A stretch of 57,774 nucleotides of DNA from Paludibacteraceae bacterium (GCA_024401475.1 JAKSKZ010000021.1:1-57774); one strand, 5' to 3'. Positions 40,882 to 49,726 are shown, numbered from the stretch's first letter. Notes: generated by a model from the sequence alone, not told the origin. Numbers and translations: made by a program.

Positions 40882-41790
40882 TTAGAAGCTATGTTTTGCG
40901 AAGAGATAAATGTACTTACCACCAGCCCCATCATTCAAATCATTTGAGACACGACGATAGCCGCTGACATTTTTCTTTTCACTGATAGCTATTGATGTAA
41001 TAGGTGAGTGATGTTTACAATTGCTAGAACCGAAAAGATAAATGTACTTACCACCAGCTCCTTCGTTAAGGTCAGTCTGCTTACCAGTACCTTTATATGC
41101 CCAAGACGGGAAGGCACTAGCTTCTAAAGCAGATATCACATTTGCACATCCATCTGTACCTTCATGGTGCCATTCATAATCATAACCTCCATAATATCTT
41201 TTTGCGTCTGACTTAACTGCACTGAGATAATCGCCTTTTTTTCTTGCACTATAGTCAGTTATATCGCGAAGAAGAGAATTAGATCTGTCTCGCATGTTAA
41301 CGGCATTAGCGTCAACGAGTTGCTCTGGGCAGTAGTAGAAATAAATATGCTTACCACCAGAACCAGCATTAAGATCATAGTTAAATTTATAAAAAGGAAC
41401 AACTTGTCCGCCTATGAAGGTACAAGAGTAATAATAACTAGGTGCTTCTGAAGCTGAGTTAAAAGCACGAGCTTGTATTCCAGTAATATATTTATACTTT
41501 GTAGTCCCTGTATAAAGATAACGCAATGCCTCTGAATTAGTGTCATCTTCAGAAGTAACTACTTCATCAGAAGCCTCATCCTCTGAGTAAGGCTTAGCAC
41601 GATAAATGTCTTTAGAAATTGAGTCGCCTTTTGCTACCTCGAAGAAAGGAACTAAATAGTCCTCGCCTTCAGTTGCCTCAGAGCCAACTCCGTTTGATGA
41701 TTCATAATCTTTGTCACATGAAGACAAAGCTAATGATGCAGACATAACAATTCCTCCCCAGAATGCTACTCTTTGAAAATTCTTTTTCAT
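40882..41790 (-). CDS. Lipoprotein with three MABP-like beta-prism repeats
   Basis: A 302-residue lipoprotein with lipobox ALSSC near residue 24, followed by DKDYES, an acidic stretch like the surface-export signal of Bacteroidota lipoproteins. The motif DLNxGxGGKxIYxF occurs three times: YDLNAGSGGKHIYFYY (about residue 139), TDLNEGAGGKYIYLFG (about 243) and NDLNDGAGGKYIYLFA at the C-terminus (about 284). This motif is characteristic of MABP-type beta-prism folds that bind membranes or carbohydrates and occur with MACPF or aerolysin-like toxins. No pore-forming domain is present. I expect a surface-exposed binding protein; the function is unknown. It has its own promoter and a long leader. 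Confidence 0.75.
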   Translation of the reverse strand: MKKNFQRVAFWGGIVMSASLALSSCDKDYESSNGVGSEATEGEDYLVPFFEVAKGDSISKDIYRAKPYSEDEASDEVVTSEDDTNSEALRYLYTGTTKYKYITGIQARAFNSASEAPSYYYSCTFIGGQVVPFYKFNYDLNAGSGGKHIYFYYCPEQLVDANAVNMRDRSNSLLRDITDYSARKKGDYLSAVKSDAKRYYGGYDYEWHHEGTDGCANVISALEASAFPSWAYKGTGKQTDLNEGAGGKYIYLFGSSNCKHHSPITSIAISEKKNVSGYRRVSNDLNDGAGGKYIYLFAKHSF

Positions 41791-41915
41791 TTTTTCTTAA
41801 TTTTCTTTTTTAATTAACGAATAAAAAACTTAATATATACCGACTGAACACTTAAATTTCAAAAATAATGATATATAATTATCTGTCCTCAGTAATGGAA
41901 ATTTTTATTTTTCTG

Positions 41916-41947
41916 CAAAAATACATATATTCGTATTATATTGCAAA
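41916..41947 (-). promoter_or_regulatory. Promoter of the MABP-like lipoprotein gene
   Basis: Minus strand: TTTG (41944-41947), 20 bases, TATTTTTG (41916-41923). It implies an untranslated leader of about 120 bases. A second -7-like TATTTTTG at 41860-41867 lacks a -33 partner. Confidence 0.6.
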
Positions 41948-42120
41948 TTATTTTTTCAAAAAATACATAAAGATATAATTACCAGGTGAATTATGATGTA
42001 AAAATACATAATATATGTTGATTTATTTGATGTTTTGTCGGAACTTCTGAATGTGTATGCGTATTTTCCGAAATGTATTTTTATGGACATTATGTTTGCT
42101 TAGTCTTTAAGTATTTCTGT

Positions 42121-42152
42121 TTTGTAAAAGAATTTGATATATGTTAGTTTTG
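42121..42152 (+). promoter_or_regulatory. Promoter of the DPP IV-like peptidase gene
   Basis: TTTG (42121-42124), 20 bases, TAGTTTTG (42145-42152), an exact consensus match; the leader would be about 88 bases. Confidence 0.65.
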
Positions 42153-42245
42153 TGAATTTATAGGTATGTGTTGTTGTTAGTAAATTTTAATGAAGCGATG
42201 ACAAATTACATAGGTTCAACAAAAAAATATTAATTGTTTTAAATA

Positions 42246-44348
42246 ATGACCAATTCATCGAAGAATCAATTGACTGAGGAGGAGCTTATTCCTGGTGGAA
42301 TGTTTTATAGGCAGTTTCTTCCTTTGCGTATGGAGGAGATATCTTTTTCTCAATCTGGGGAGATTTATCGTTATAAGAAGAATGAATTTTATTGTGCAAA
42401 ATCAGTACGTGATCAACATTCGGTTTGGTCTATTTCATTATTTTCTTTTGGCGAATTATTGGAGGGAATAGGAGTTAAGGCAGTAACGTCATTGCCCACT
42501 TTCCATTTTTTGAAAAATGCGGATGAGGTGGCTTGGGTGAAATTGTCCGACTTTATCTGTTTTATAGATTGCCATTCCTGTTCGATTATTCGTAAAATAA
42601 AGATTAAGCCGGATTGGGAAAATATCCTTTTCAACGAAGAAAAGGGCCTTTTTTCTTTCGCTTCCAAGAATGCTTTGTGGTTGCTTGATTTGAATGGGGG
42701 AAAGAGATTGCTTCATAAAGAAAAGAATCGGTCAGTGCTTTCTGGAGCCGTGCCTTCTCGTAATGAATTTGGAATTGAGCAAGGAGCGTTTTGGTCGCCC
42801 GATGGTAGTAAGTTAGCCTTCTATATTGTCGATCAAACGGGCATTTCTTCTTATCCTTTAGTTAAAGTTCAGGAGCCGATGGCAACTCTTGAATCTATAA
42901 AATATCCGATGGCTGGTGCAAATAGCGAAACCGTCAGGTTGGCTGTTTATGATGTGGAAAGAGACAAGACGATAATGTTGCAGCCTTCAGATTGGGAGGA
43001 GAGTTATCTTACTTGCGTCACTTGGAGTTTGGATGCGAAGCATCTCTATTGTGCTGAGGTCGATCGATCGCAGAAGCATTGCCGTCTATTGGCCTACGAT
43101 GTTTGCGACGGGCATTGTGAACGAACACTTTTTGAGGAGTGCGATGAGAAATATGTCGAGCCGCAGCATCCTTTGTTTTTCTTGGATGATGAACACTTCG
43201 TTTGGCAAAGCCGTCGAGATGGATACAACCATCTTTATTTGTATGATGTTAGGGGAAATCTGATTCGCCAACTTACCCAAGGCACTTTTGAAGTGACACA
43301 GTTGTGCGGAAAGGTTGGGGCTACTGATGAACTGGTTTTCATTTCTACTCAATCGTCGCCTCTCAACCGAGATCTCTGTGCAGTAAAAATCAGTGGCGGG
43401 TGTGTTCGTATTTTATCCAAAGAGAAGGGAACTCACTCGGTGGCTATTTCTTCTAAAAATGGCTGTTTCATCGATAGTTTCTCTTCTGCTGTTGTGCCAG
43501 GGAAATCGTTTCTTCGGAATTTCATCGATGATTCTGAGTCCCTATTATGTGAGGCGGACAATCCCTATAAAGATTACGAAATGCCTGTGACGGAGATTGG
43601 CTCGTATGAAAAAGACGGGGAGGAGATTTTTTATCGCATTGTCCGTCCTGCCACTTTGGAGAAGGGTGTCCGTTATCCTTTGGCCTACTATGTTTACGGT
43701 GGTCCTCACGTCCAACTTATTCGCAATGAGTGGTTGGCGGGTACGAAGGGTTTTGAATATATGATGGCCCTCAATGGCTATATAGTGATGTCTATTGATC
43801 CTCATGGGTCGGACAATAGAGGTAAGGAGTTTGAACAAAAAATTTGGCGTAACATTGGTGCTGTTCAAATGGAAGATTATCAATATTCGATAGAGTGGCT
43901 ATTGAAGAACAAAGAGTATGTTGATTCTAAACGGATGGGGGTATATGGTTGGAGTTTTGGCGGATTTATGGCTACTCGATTGATGTTGCGTTGTCCTAAA
44001 TTGTTCAAGCTTGGCGTGGCTGGCGGGGCGGTGATAGATTGGGCATCGTACGAAGTGATGTACACTGAACGGTATATGGAAACTCCTAAGCAGAATTCCG
44101 ATGGATTTGCAGAAAATGATATGAAACGGTTTGTTAAGAATCTTACCAACGATATGTTATTTATCCATTGTGATAATGATCCGGTGGTTCTTTGGCAGAA
44201 CACTCTTTTATTACTGAAAGAGGCTATTAAAAATGGGAAGCAGATAGATTATGCTCTCTATCCAGGACATCAGCATAATGTGCAGGGTCCAGACCGAGTT
44301 CATCTTATGCAGAAAATCAGACGCTATTTCGATAGCCATTTCCGATAG
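42246..44348 (+). CDS. S9B dipeptidyl peptidase IV-like serine peptidase
   Basis: A 700-residue prolyl oligopeptidase-family enzyme. Residues about 1-430 form the DPP IV N-terminal beta-propeller (FWSPDGSKLAFYIVD, VTWSLDAKHLYCAE, FVWQSRRDGYNHLYLYD). The alpha/beta hydrolase domain (about 450-700) has nucleophile Ser in GVYGWSFGGFMATRL, Asp in HCDNDPVVLWQN and His in YPGHQHNVQGPDR. It releases N-terminal dipeptides, typically after Pro or Ala. Unlike most Bacteroidota DPP IV proteins it has no signal peptide: the frame starts MTNSSKNQLTEEELIPGG directly. It is therefore either cytosolic or has an undetected upstream start; the region before it is AT-rich and offers none. Confidence 0.9.
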   Translation: MTNSSKNQLTEEELIPGGMFYRQFLPLRMEEISFSQSGEIYRYKKNEFYCAKSVRDQHSVWSISLFSFGELLEGIGVKAVTSLPTFHFLKNADEVAWVKLSDFICFIDCHSCSIIRKIKIKPDWENILFNEEKGLFSFASKNALWLLDLNGGKRLLHKEKNRSVLSGAVPSRNEFGIEQGAFWSPDGSKLAFYIVDQTGISSYPLVKVQEPMATLESIKYPMAGANSETVRLAVYDVERDKTIMLQPSDWEESYLTCVTWSLDAKHLYCAEVDRSQKHCRLLAYDVCDGHCERTLFEECDEKYVEPQHPLFFLDDEHFVWQSRRDGYNHLYLYDVRGNLIRQLTQGTFEVTQLCGKVGATDELVFISTQSSPLNRDLCAVKISGGCVRILSKEKGTHSVAISSKNGCFIDSFSSAVVPGKSFLRNFIDDSESLLCEADNPYKDYEMPVTEIGSYEKDGEEIFYRIVRPATLEKGVRYPLAYYVYGGPHVQLIRNEWLAGTKGFEYMMALNGYIVMSIDPHGSDNRGKEFEQKIWRNIGAVQMEDYQYSIEWLLKNKEYVDSKRMGVYGWSFGGFMATRLMLRCPKLFKLGVAGGAVIDWASYEVMYTERYMETPKQNSDGFAENDMKRFVKNLTNDMLFIHCDNDPVVLWQNTLLLLKEAIKNGKQIDYALYPGHQHNVQGPDRVHLMQKIRRYFDSHFR

Positions 44349-44459
44349 AAATGTTAAAAATTCATCCTATTATACCTCAAAAATCATTGTTAAAAGATTA
44401 TATTTCCATAAGATTATAATTTCCTTTGATTAAAATTAACATAACGTTCTAATTCTTTT

Positions 44460-44467
44460 TATCTTTG
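44460..44467 (+). promoter_or_regulatory. -7 promoter box of the lyase operon
   Basis: TATCTTTG fits TAnnTTTG; the transcript should begin near 44473, after the first ATG (44469) of the lyase frame. This supports translation from the ATG at 44490. The -33 element is not clear. Confidence 0.5.
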
Positions 44468-44489
44468 CATGTCAATAATGTTTTATAAT

Positions 44490-46022
44490 ATGGCACAAGG
44501 TATTGAGTTTATATCTATTGATGATATTAAGAAGATTCTATTTAATGGTGAAAAATTGTCGTTCAGCGACAATATTTACAAGAGAGTAAAGGACAGTTTC
44601 GAATTTTTGGATAAATTTTCCAAAGAGCGTGTAATTTACGGAATTAATACAGGTTTCGGTCCGATGGCTCAATATAAGGTGAGCGACGACGAGCGTATTC
44701 AACTCCAATATAATATCATCCGTAGCCACTCAACTGGGGCTGGAGCTCCATTGCCTGATATTTATGTAAGAGCAGCAATGATTGCTCGTGTTGGTACATT
44801 TATTCAGGGCGAGTCTGGTGTTCATCCAGAGTTGGTACAACTTCTTACAGAATTTATCAATACTGGTATTATCCCATTTATCCCCGAGCATGGTAGTGTG
44901 GGCGCAAGTGGTGACTTGGTGCAATTGGCTCATCTTGCTTTGACTTTGATCGGCGAGGGTGAAGTCTTCTATAAGGGCGAACGCCAACCAGCATCAAAGG
45001 TGATGAAGGAATTGGGTATCAAGCCTTTCGGCGTACATGTTCGAGAAGGTCTTTCTGTTACCAATGGTACTTCTTTCATGACAGGTATCGGTTTGGTAAA
45101 TCTCTTCGATGCTAAAAACCTCTTCAAATGGGCAATTTACGCATCTGTGATGTTGAATGAAATCGCTTCTTCGTATGATGATTTCATGCATGAGAAATTG
45201 AATCAAGTTCGTCGTCAAGATGGTCAACAAAAAGTGGCTAAGATGTTGAGAGATATTGCAGCTACTAGCAAATGTATGTTGAAGCGTGACGATTATTTAT
45301 ATAAGAATACAAGCGAACAACAACAGAGTGTGTTTAAGCACAAGGTTCAACCTTACTACTCTTTGCGTTGCGTTCCTCAAATCTTGGGTCCTGTGCTTGA
45401 GGTGATTGAGAATGTTGAGCGTGTCTTGGTAAATGAGGTGAACTCTGCTACTGATAATCCGATTGTGGATGTTGAGAATCAAACGGTTTATCATGGTGGT
45501 AACTTCCATGGTGACTACGTTTCATTCGAAATGGATAAGTTGAAGATTGCTGTTACTAAGATGACAATGTTGATGGAGCGTCAGATGAACTATTTGTTCC
45601 ATGATCGTATCAACGGTATTTTGCCTCCATTTGTCAACTTGGGTGTTTTGGGCTTGAACTACGGTTTGCAAGCTTCTCAGTTTACAGCTACGTCAACTAC
45701 TGCGGAGTGCCAGACTTTGTCAAATCCAATGTATGTCCACTCAATTCCTAATAACAACGACAATCAAGATATTGTCAGCATGGGTACTAACTCAGCGTTG
45801 ATTGCTAAACGTGTGTTGGAGAACTCTTACCAAGTGATGTCTATTCACTTTATGGCGATTGTTCAGGCTGTTGATTGTTTGGGAATCCAAGATAAGCTTT
45901 CTGTAGAGACAAAGAAGATTTATGACGAGATTCGTGCTTTCTTCCCAGTCTTCAAGGATGACACTACAAAGTATGAGGACATTGAACATGTTCAAGCATA
46001 TTTGAAGAAAGCTTTGATTTAA
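44490..46022 (+). CDS. Aromatic amino acid ammonia-lyase (HAL/PAL/TAL family)
   Basis: About 510 residues from the ATG at 44490 (MAQGIEFISIDD); an ATG at 44469 lies ahead of the likely transcript start. The MIO prosthetic group forms from Ala-Ser-Gly in GSVGASGDLVQLAHL near residue 147. The Tyr loop GINTGFGPMA and NSATDNPIVD are present. At the substrate-selecting position the pair is Ser-His (NIIRSHSTGAG), as in histidine ammonia-lyase, but no hut gene is nearby. Instead it leads a ketosynthase/ACP operon, which points to making an aryl-acrylate (coumarate or cinnamate-type) starter for an aryl polyene or flexirubin-like product. Lyase identity is firm; the substrate is uncertain. Confidence 0.9.
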   Translation: MAQGIEFISIDDIKKILFNGEKLSFSDNIYKRVKDSFEFLDKFSKERVIYGINTGFGPMAQYKVSDDERIQLQYNIIRSHSTGAGAPLPDIYVRAAMIARVGTFIQGESGVHPELVQLLTEFINTGIIPFIPEHGSVGASGDLVQLAHLALTLIGEGEVFYKGERQPASKVMKELGIKPFGVHVREGLSVTNGTSFMTGIGLVNLFDAKNLFKWAIYASVMLNEIASSYDDFMHEKLNQVRRQDGQQKVAKMLRDIAATSKCMLKRDDYLYKNTSEQQQSVFKHKVQPYYSLRCVPQILGPVLEVIENVERVLVNEVNSATDNPIVDVENQTVYHGGNFHGDYVSFEMDKLKIAVTKMTMLMERQMNYLFHDRINGILPPFVNLGVLGLNYGLQASQFTATSTTAECQTLSNPMYVHSIPNNNDNQDIVSMGTNSALIAKRVLENSYQVMSIHFMAIVQAVDCLGIQDKLSVETKKIYDEIRAFFPVFKDDTTKYEDIEHVQAYLKKALI

Positions 46023-46045
46023 TCGAAAAAAACCTAATTATAGAT

Positions 46046-46774
46046 ATGAAGGTAGCACTTGTAACAGGTGGTTCTAGAGGCATAGGTCGTGCTTGCTCTG
46101 TGAAACTCGCCGAGATGGGTTATTATATATTGATAAACTATCAATCAAACGAGGCTGAGGCTAACAATACGTTGGCTTTGGTTCGTGAGAAAGGTTCGGA
46201 TGGAGAAATCATCCGTTTCGACGTATCTCAAAAGGAGGAAGTTGAAGGGGCTATTGCAAAATGGCAAGACGAGCATCCAGATACTTACATCGAGGTATTG
46301 GTGAACAACGCCGGTATCCGTCGTGATAATCTTTTGATTTGGATGACGGATGAGGAATGGGACAAGGTTTTGGGAACAACCCTCAACGGTTTCATGTTCA
46401 CGACTCGCGCAGTATTGAAGAATATGTTGGTGAAGAAGTTTGGCCGAATCGTTAATATGGTTTCTCTTTCTGGTTTGAAGGGGTTGCCTGGTCAGACTAA
46501 CTATTCAGCTGCCAAAGGTGCTGTGATTTCGGCAACGAAAGCTCTTGCTCAAGAGACTGCAAGAAAGAATGTCACAGTCAATGCAGTTGCTCCTGGTTTC
46601 ATTAAAACGGATATGACGCAAGACTTGGACGAGGCACAATTGAAGGTTCAAATACCAATGCATCGTTTTGGAAATCCAGAAGAGGTTGCCGCAGTAGTTG
46701 GCTTCCTTGCGTCTAAGGAGGCATCTTATGTGACTGGCCAAGTGGTTTCAGTAAATGGTGGTTTATATACATAG
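46046..46774 (+). CDS. 3-oxoacyl-ACP reductase, FabG-like
   Basis: A 242-residue short-chain dehydrogenase. The cofactor motif ALVTGGSRGIGRACSVKLAE (TGxxxGxG) and NNAG (VLVNNAGIRRD) are seen, with catalytic Ser in VNMVSLSGLKG and Tyr-Lys in NYSAAKGAV. The C-terminal VTGQVVSVNGG is typical of FabG. It reduces beta-ketoacyl-ACP intermediates with NADPH. It lies 23 bases after the lyase and 12 before the ketosynthase, so it should serve the operon's own chain-extension cycle rather than housekeeping fatty acid synthesis. Confidence 0.93.
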   Translation: MKVALVTGGSRGIGRACSVKLAEMGYYILINYQSNEAEANNTLALVREKGSDGEIIRFDVSQKEEVEGAIAKWQDEHPDTYIEVLVNNAGIRRDNLLIWMTDEEWDKVLGTTLNGFMFTTRAVLKNMLVKKFGRIVNMVSLSGLKGLPGQTNYSAAKGAVISATKALAQETARKNVTVNAVAPGFIKTDMTQDLDEAQLKVQIPMHRFGNPEEVAAVVGFLASKEASYVTGQVVSVNGGLYT

Positions 46775-46786
46775 TAGATAGAGAAG

Positions 46787-48007
46787 ATGTTGCGTAGAGT
46801 TGTCATAACCGGAATAGGGGCCTATTCATCTATTGGTAAAAATGTGGATGAAGTGGCCGATTCGTTGTATTATGGCCGTTCGGGCATTGGCTTGGATCCT
46901 GAACGCAAGGCGATGGGCTATCGTTCTTCGTTGACTGGTTTATTGACCCTTCCCGACATTCGTAGCTTTGTAGATAGGCGTCAACGTCATAGTCTTCCCG
47001 AGCAAGGTTATTATGCTTGCGTAGCAGCTCAGGAGGCATTTGCCATGTCGGGAATTGATGCTGATTTCATCAAGGATAACGTGGTAGGAGTTTTGATGGG
47101 AGGTGACTCAAGTGCAGCTCCAATCATCGATGGAATCGATGGAATTAGAGAAAAAGGGACTACTCTTCTGGTAGGTTCGGGTTCTGTTTTCCAATCTATG
47201 ACTTCCACTGTTTCCATGAATCTTTCAGTCATTTTTAAACTGAAGGGAATTAATTTCTCAATAGCAGGGGCATGCGCGAGCGGTTCTCACGCTATTGGCA
47301 TTGGATATACACTGATTCAAAGTGGACTACAAGATTGCATTCTTTGCGGTGGTTCGCAAGAGGTGAACAAATATTCGGTGGCAAGTTTTGACGGAATCAG
47401 CACCTTTTCGGTTCGCGAAGATGCTCCGGAAAAGGCTTCCAGACCGTTCGATCGAGATCGTGACGGATTGGTGCCGAGTGGTGGAGCGGCGGCTCTCGTG
47501 TTGGAATCTTATGATTCGGCCGTTCGCCGTGGGGCTAATATTTTAGCCGAAGTGGTAGGCTACGGATTTTCTTCTTGTGCCGATCACATCTCCATCCCTA
47601 ACGTCAATGGACCTCAGTCGGCTATGGAGATGGCCATTCAGCGGGCTGGATTGAAGTTGAGTGATATTGATTATATCAATGCGCATGCCACATCAACATC
47701 GGTAGGCGACTCCAACGAGGCGAAGGCAATCTCAGCCTTGTGGGGAGATAAAACGCCAATGGTTTCGTCAACAAAGTCTATGACAGGTCATGAGTTGTGG
47801 ATGTCAGGTGCTAGTGAGGTGGTTTACTCCATTTTGATGATGAAGAGGGGCTTTGTGGCTCGAAATCTCAATTTTGAGAATCCAGATGAATATTCTGCAA
47901 AGTTGAATATTGTGGCTGATACAAAGGAGGTGTCGATTAAAACGATTCTTTCCAATTCGTTTGGTTTTGGTGGAACTAATTCAAGTTTAATTATAAAGAA
48001 CATTTAA
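46787..48007 (+). CDS. Beta-ketoacyl-ACP synthase, FabF-like (aryl polyene type)
   Basis: A 406-residue condensing enzyme. The catalytic Cys lies in IAGACASGSHAIGIG near residue 162, the first His in INAHATSTSVGDSNEAKAI near 300 and the second in STKSMTGHELWMSGASE near 335, giving an intact Cys-His-His triad. The GHELWMSGASE form, rather than GHLLGAAG, is typical of the ketosynthases of aryl polyene clusters as I recall them. The C-terminal NSFGFGGTNSSLI is normal. It elongates the starter with malonyl-ACP. No second ketosynthase or chain-length factor is present here. Confidence 0.92.
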   Translation: MLRRVVITGIGAYSSIGKNVDEVADSLYYGRSGIGLDPERKAMGYRSSLTGLLTLPDIRSFVDRRQRHSLPEQGYYACVAAQEAFAMSGIDADFIKDNVVGVLMGGDSSAAPIIDGIDGIREKGTTLLVGSGSVFQSMTSTVSMNLSVIFKLKGINFSIAGACASGSHAIGIGYTLIQSGLQDCILCGGSQEVNKYSVASFDGISTFSVREDAPEKASRPFDRDRDGLVPSGGAAALVLESYDSAVRRGANILAEVVGYGFSSCADHISIPNVNGPQSAMEMAIQRAGLKLSDIDYINAHATSTSVGDSNEAKAISALWGDKTPMVSSTKSMTGHELWMSGASEVVYSILMMKRGFVARNLNFENPDEYSAKLNIVADTKEVSIKTILSNSFGFGGTNSSLIIKNI

Positions 48008-48017
48008 TAATAATCAT

Positions 48018-48263
48018 ATGACAAAAGAAGAAGTTATCGAGAAAATTAACGCAGTTTTGGCGGATGAATTCGAAGTAGAAGAGTCTGTTATCTCTCCTGA
48101 GGCTCCATTAATGAAGACTCTTGATTTGGATAGCTTGGATTTGGTTGACGTAGTAGTTCTTGTTGAGCAAAACTTTGGTATCCGTTTGAAAAATTCAGAC
48201 TTCGTCGGTATTACTACTTTCCAAGAGTTTTACGATTTATTGAATTCTAAATTAGCTGATTGA
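48018..48263 (+). CDS. Acyl carrier protein
   Basis: An 81-residue ACP with the phosphopantetheine Ser in TLDLDSLDLVDVVVLVEQNFGI, four-helix fold and strongly acidic composition. The motif is DSLDLVD, matching dedicated ACPs of secondary lipid pathways better than the usual DSLDTVE of housekeeping AcpP. It carries the growing chain for the operon's ketosynthase, reductase and dehydratase. It starts 10 bases after the ketosynthase stop and ends one base before the acyltransferase ATG. Confidence 0.95.
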   Translation: MTKEEVIEKINAVLADEFEVEESVISPEAPLMKTLDLDSLDLVDVVVLVEQNFGIRLKNSDFVGITTFQEFYDLLNSKLAD

Positions 48264-48264
48264 T

Positions 48265-49155
48265 ATGTCGGAGTGGACAGGTAAGTCGCGCGGCGGAAAT
48301 TTTGGCCATTGTTTCTTCATTGCTTTGATTTCTCATTGTGGGAGAGGCGTGGCCTATCTTTTTTTGATTTTCGTTGTGCCTTATTATGTCTTATTTGCTC
48401 CGAAATCTACGAAGGCTAGTTGGCGATATTGGCGTCGCATACATCATTTGGGTAGGTTTGCCTCTTTTCGTAAACTCTTTCTGCACTATTACCGCTTCGG
48501 CCAAATTATCATTGATAAGATAGCGGCCATATCGGGCATGGATTCTCATTTTGAGTACGACTTCTGCAATTATGACGCGTTCCTTAACATTTTGGATGGT
48601 GGTACAGGTGTCGTGATGATAGGAGCTCATTTAGGCAATTGGGAGATAGGCGGACAGTTCTTCGGCGATTATGCACCTAAACTTAATTTGGTGATGTATG
48701 ATGCTGAATATCAGAAAATAAAGTCTAAGTTAGAGCAGGTGATGGGTGAGAAAGCCTATCATGTTATTCCTGTCAACGAAGACGAGTTTTCCCATGTCTT
48801 TAAGATTAAGGAGGCTTTGGACAACTGCGAATATGTTTGTTTCCAAGGCGATCGTTCCATTAACGAAAAACATCTTTTGTCTGCCAACTTGATGGGTAGG
48901 GAGGCACAATTTCCTGCCGGACCGTTCCAAATAGCTTCACGCTTCAAGGTGCCTGTAGTTTTCTATTTTTCAGAGAAAGAGAGTCGCGACAAATATAGTT
49001 TCCGCTTCTTCATTGCAGAGCCAGTGAAACGAACCAAAGGGATGAAGCCCGAAGATGCCTTGTTGGCACAATATGTTGCTGTCTTGGAGGAGCGAATGAA
49101 GGCTCATCCTGAACAGTGGTTCAACTTTTATCCATTTTGGCCGGAATTGGCCTAA
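48265..49155 (+). CDS. LpxL/HtrB-family acyltransferase
   Basis: A 296-residue membrane-associated acyltransferase. An N-terminal hydrophobic segment (AYLFLIFVVPYYVLFAP) precedes the catalytic HxxxxE motif in GAHLGNWEIGGQFF near residue 115. The second motif is YVCFQGDRSINEKHLL near 192, followed by FPAGPFQIASRFKVPVVFYF. In aryl polyene clusters such enzymes attach the finished acyl chain to a lipid anchor. In housekeeping contexts the family acylates lipid A. The tight coupling to the ACP favours the cluster role. Confidence 0.9.
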   Translation: MSEWTGKSRGGNFGHCFFIALISHCGRGVAYLFLIFVVPYYVLFAPKSTKASWRYWRRIHHLGRFASFRKLFLHYYRFGQIIIDKIAAISGMDSHFEYDFCNYDAFLNILDGGTGVVMIGAHLGNWEIGGQFFGDYAPKLNLVMYDAEYQKIKSKLEQVMGEKAYHVIPVNEDEFSHVFKIKEALDNCEYVCFQGDRSINEKHLLSANLMGREAQFPAGPFQIASRFKVPVVFYFSEKESRDKYSFRFFIAEPVKRTKGMKPEDALLAQYVAVLEERMKAHPEQWFNFYPFWPELA

Positions 49156-49179
49156 TTTAGCCCATTTAAACGATTATTT

Positions 49180-49644
49180 ATGCAAGGAGATACATTGTCC
49201 CACCCAAGTCTTTTCATTGAGCCTATAGTGTCGGGAGAGGCCATTTTTGAACTAATTCCACAGCGTCCCCCTATTGTCATGGTAGATTCCTTTTATGGTG
49301 TTGAGGATATTTGTTCATACTCAGGTCTGACCGTTGAGGCTTCGAATGTTTTTTTTGAAGATGGAAAGTTGAGGGAGCCTGGGTTGGTGGAGCATGTGGC
49401 TCAGTCGGCAGCTGCCCGTGTGGGATACGTCTGCCAGCAGGAGAATCGTCCTGTTCCTGTCGGTTTCATCGGACAATTGAAGAATTTCAAAATTTATGAT
49501 TTGCCATCGGAAGGAGACAAACTTTGCACGACTATCAAGATAGAGAGTGAATTCGGGGGTGTCTCCCTTATCTCTGCCACAGTTCGTACGGCTGAAACGC
49601 TTTGGGCTGAGTGCGAAATGAAGATCTTTTTACAGGAGAATTGA
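49180..49644 (+). CDS. 3-hydroxyacyl-ACP dehydratase, FabZ-like hotdog
   Basis: A 154-residue hotdog-fold protein. The FabZ-type opening LIPQRPPIVMVDSFYGVED (Pro-Gln in place of Pro-His) and the helix segment EPGLVEHVAQSAAARVGY are present, followed by GFIGQLKNFKIYDLPSEGD. The usual catalytic His of PHRxP is Gln here, as in several aryl-polyene dehydratases; the Glu of EHVAQ could serve catalysis. It would dehydrate the hydroxyacyl intermediate to the trans double bond of a polyene. It is the last gene of the operon; a terminator follows. Confidence 0.85.
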   Translation: MQGDTLSHPSLFIEPIVSGEAIFELIPQRPPIVMVDSFYGVEDICSYSGLTVEASNVFFEDGKLREPGLVEHVAQSAAARVGYVCQQENRPVPVGFIGQLKNFKIYDLPSEGDKLCTTIKIESEFGGVSLISATVRTAETLWAECEMKIFLQEN

Positions 49645-49726
49645 GATTAGTAAGAACTGCCTTTCTATAGATTCCATTTGTTTTATGAGAGATTAGGCAG
49701 CGAATTTATGAGTTCATTTTAATAAC

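Larger units (their letters stand above)
41791..42245. other. AT-rich divergent intergenic region
   Basis: Divergent region of about 450 bases. It holds the promoter of the MABP-like lipoprotein (41916-41947, minus) and that of the DPP IV-like peptidase (42121-42152, plus). The bases between are AT-rich without further recognised features. Confidence 0.6.

Noticed and set aside
44469..44489. Upstream ATG for the ammonia-lyase
   Set aside because: The -7 box ends at 44467, so the transcript would start after this ATG.
44490..46022. Histidine utilisation (hut) operon
   Set aside because: None of the other hut genes is present; the neighbours are ketosynthase, ACP and related genes.
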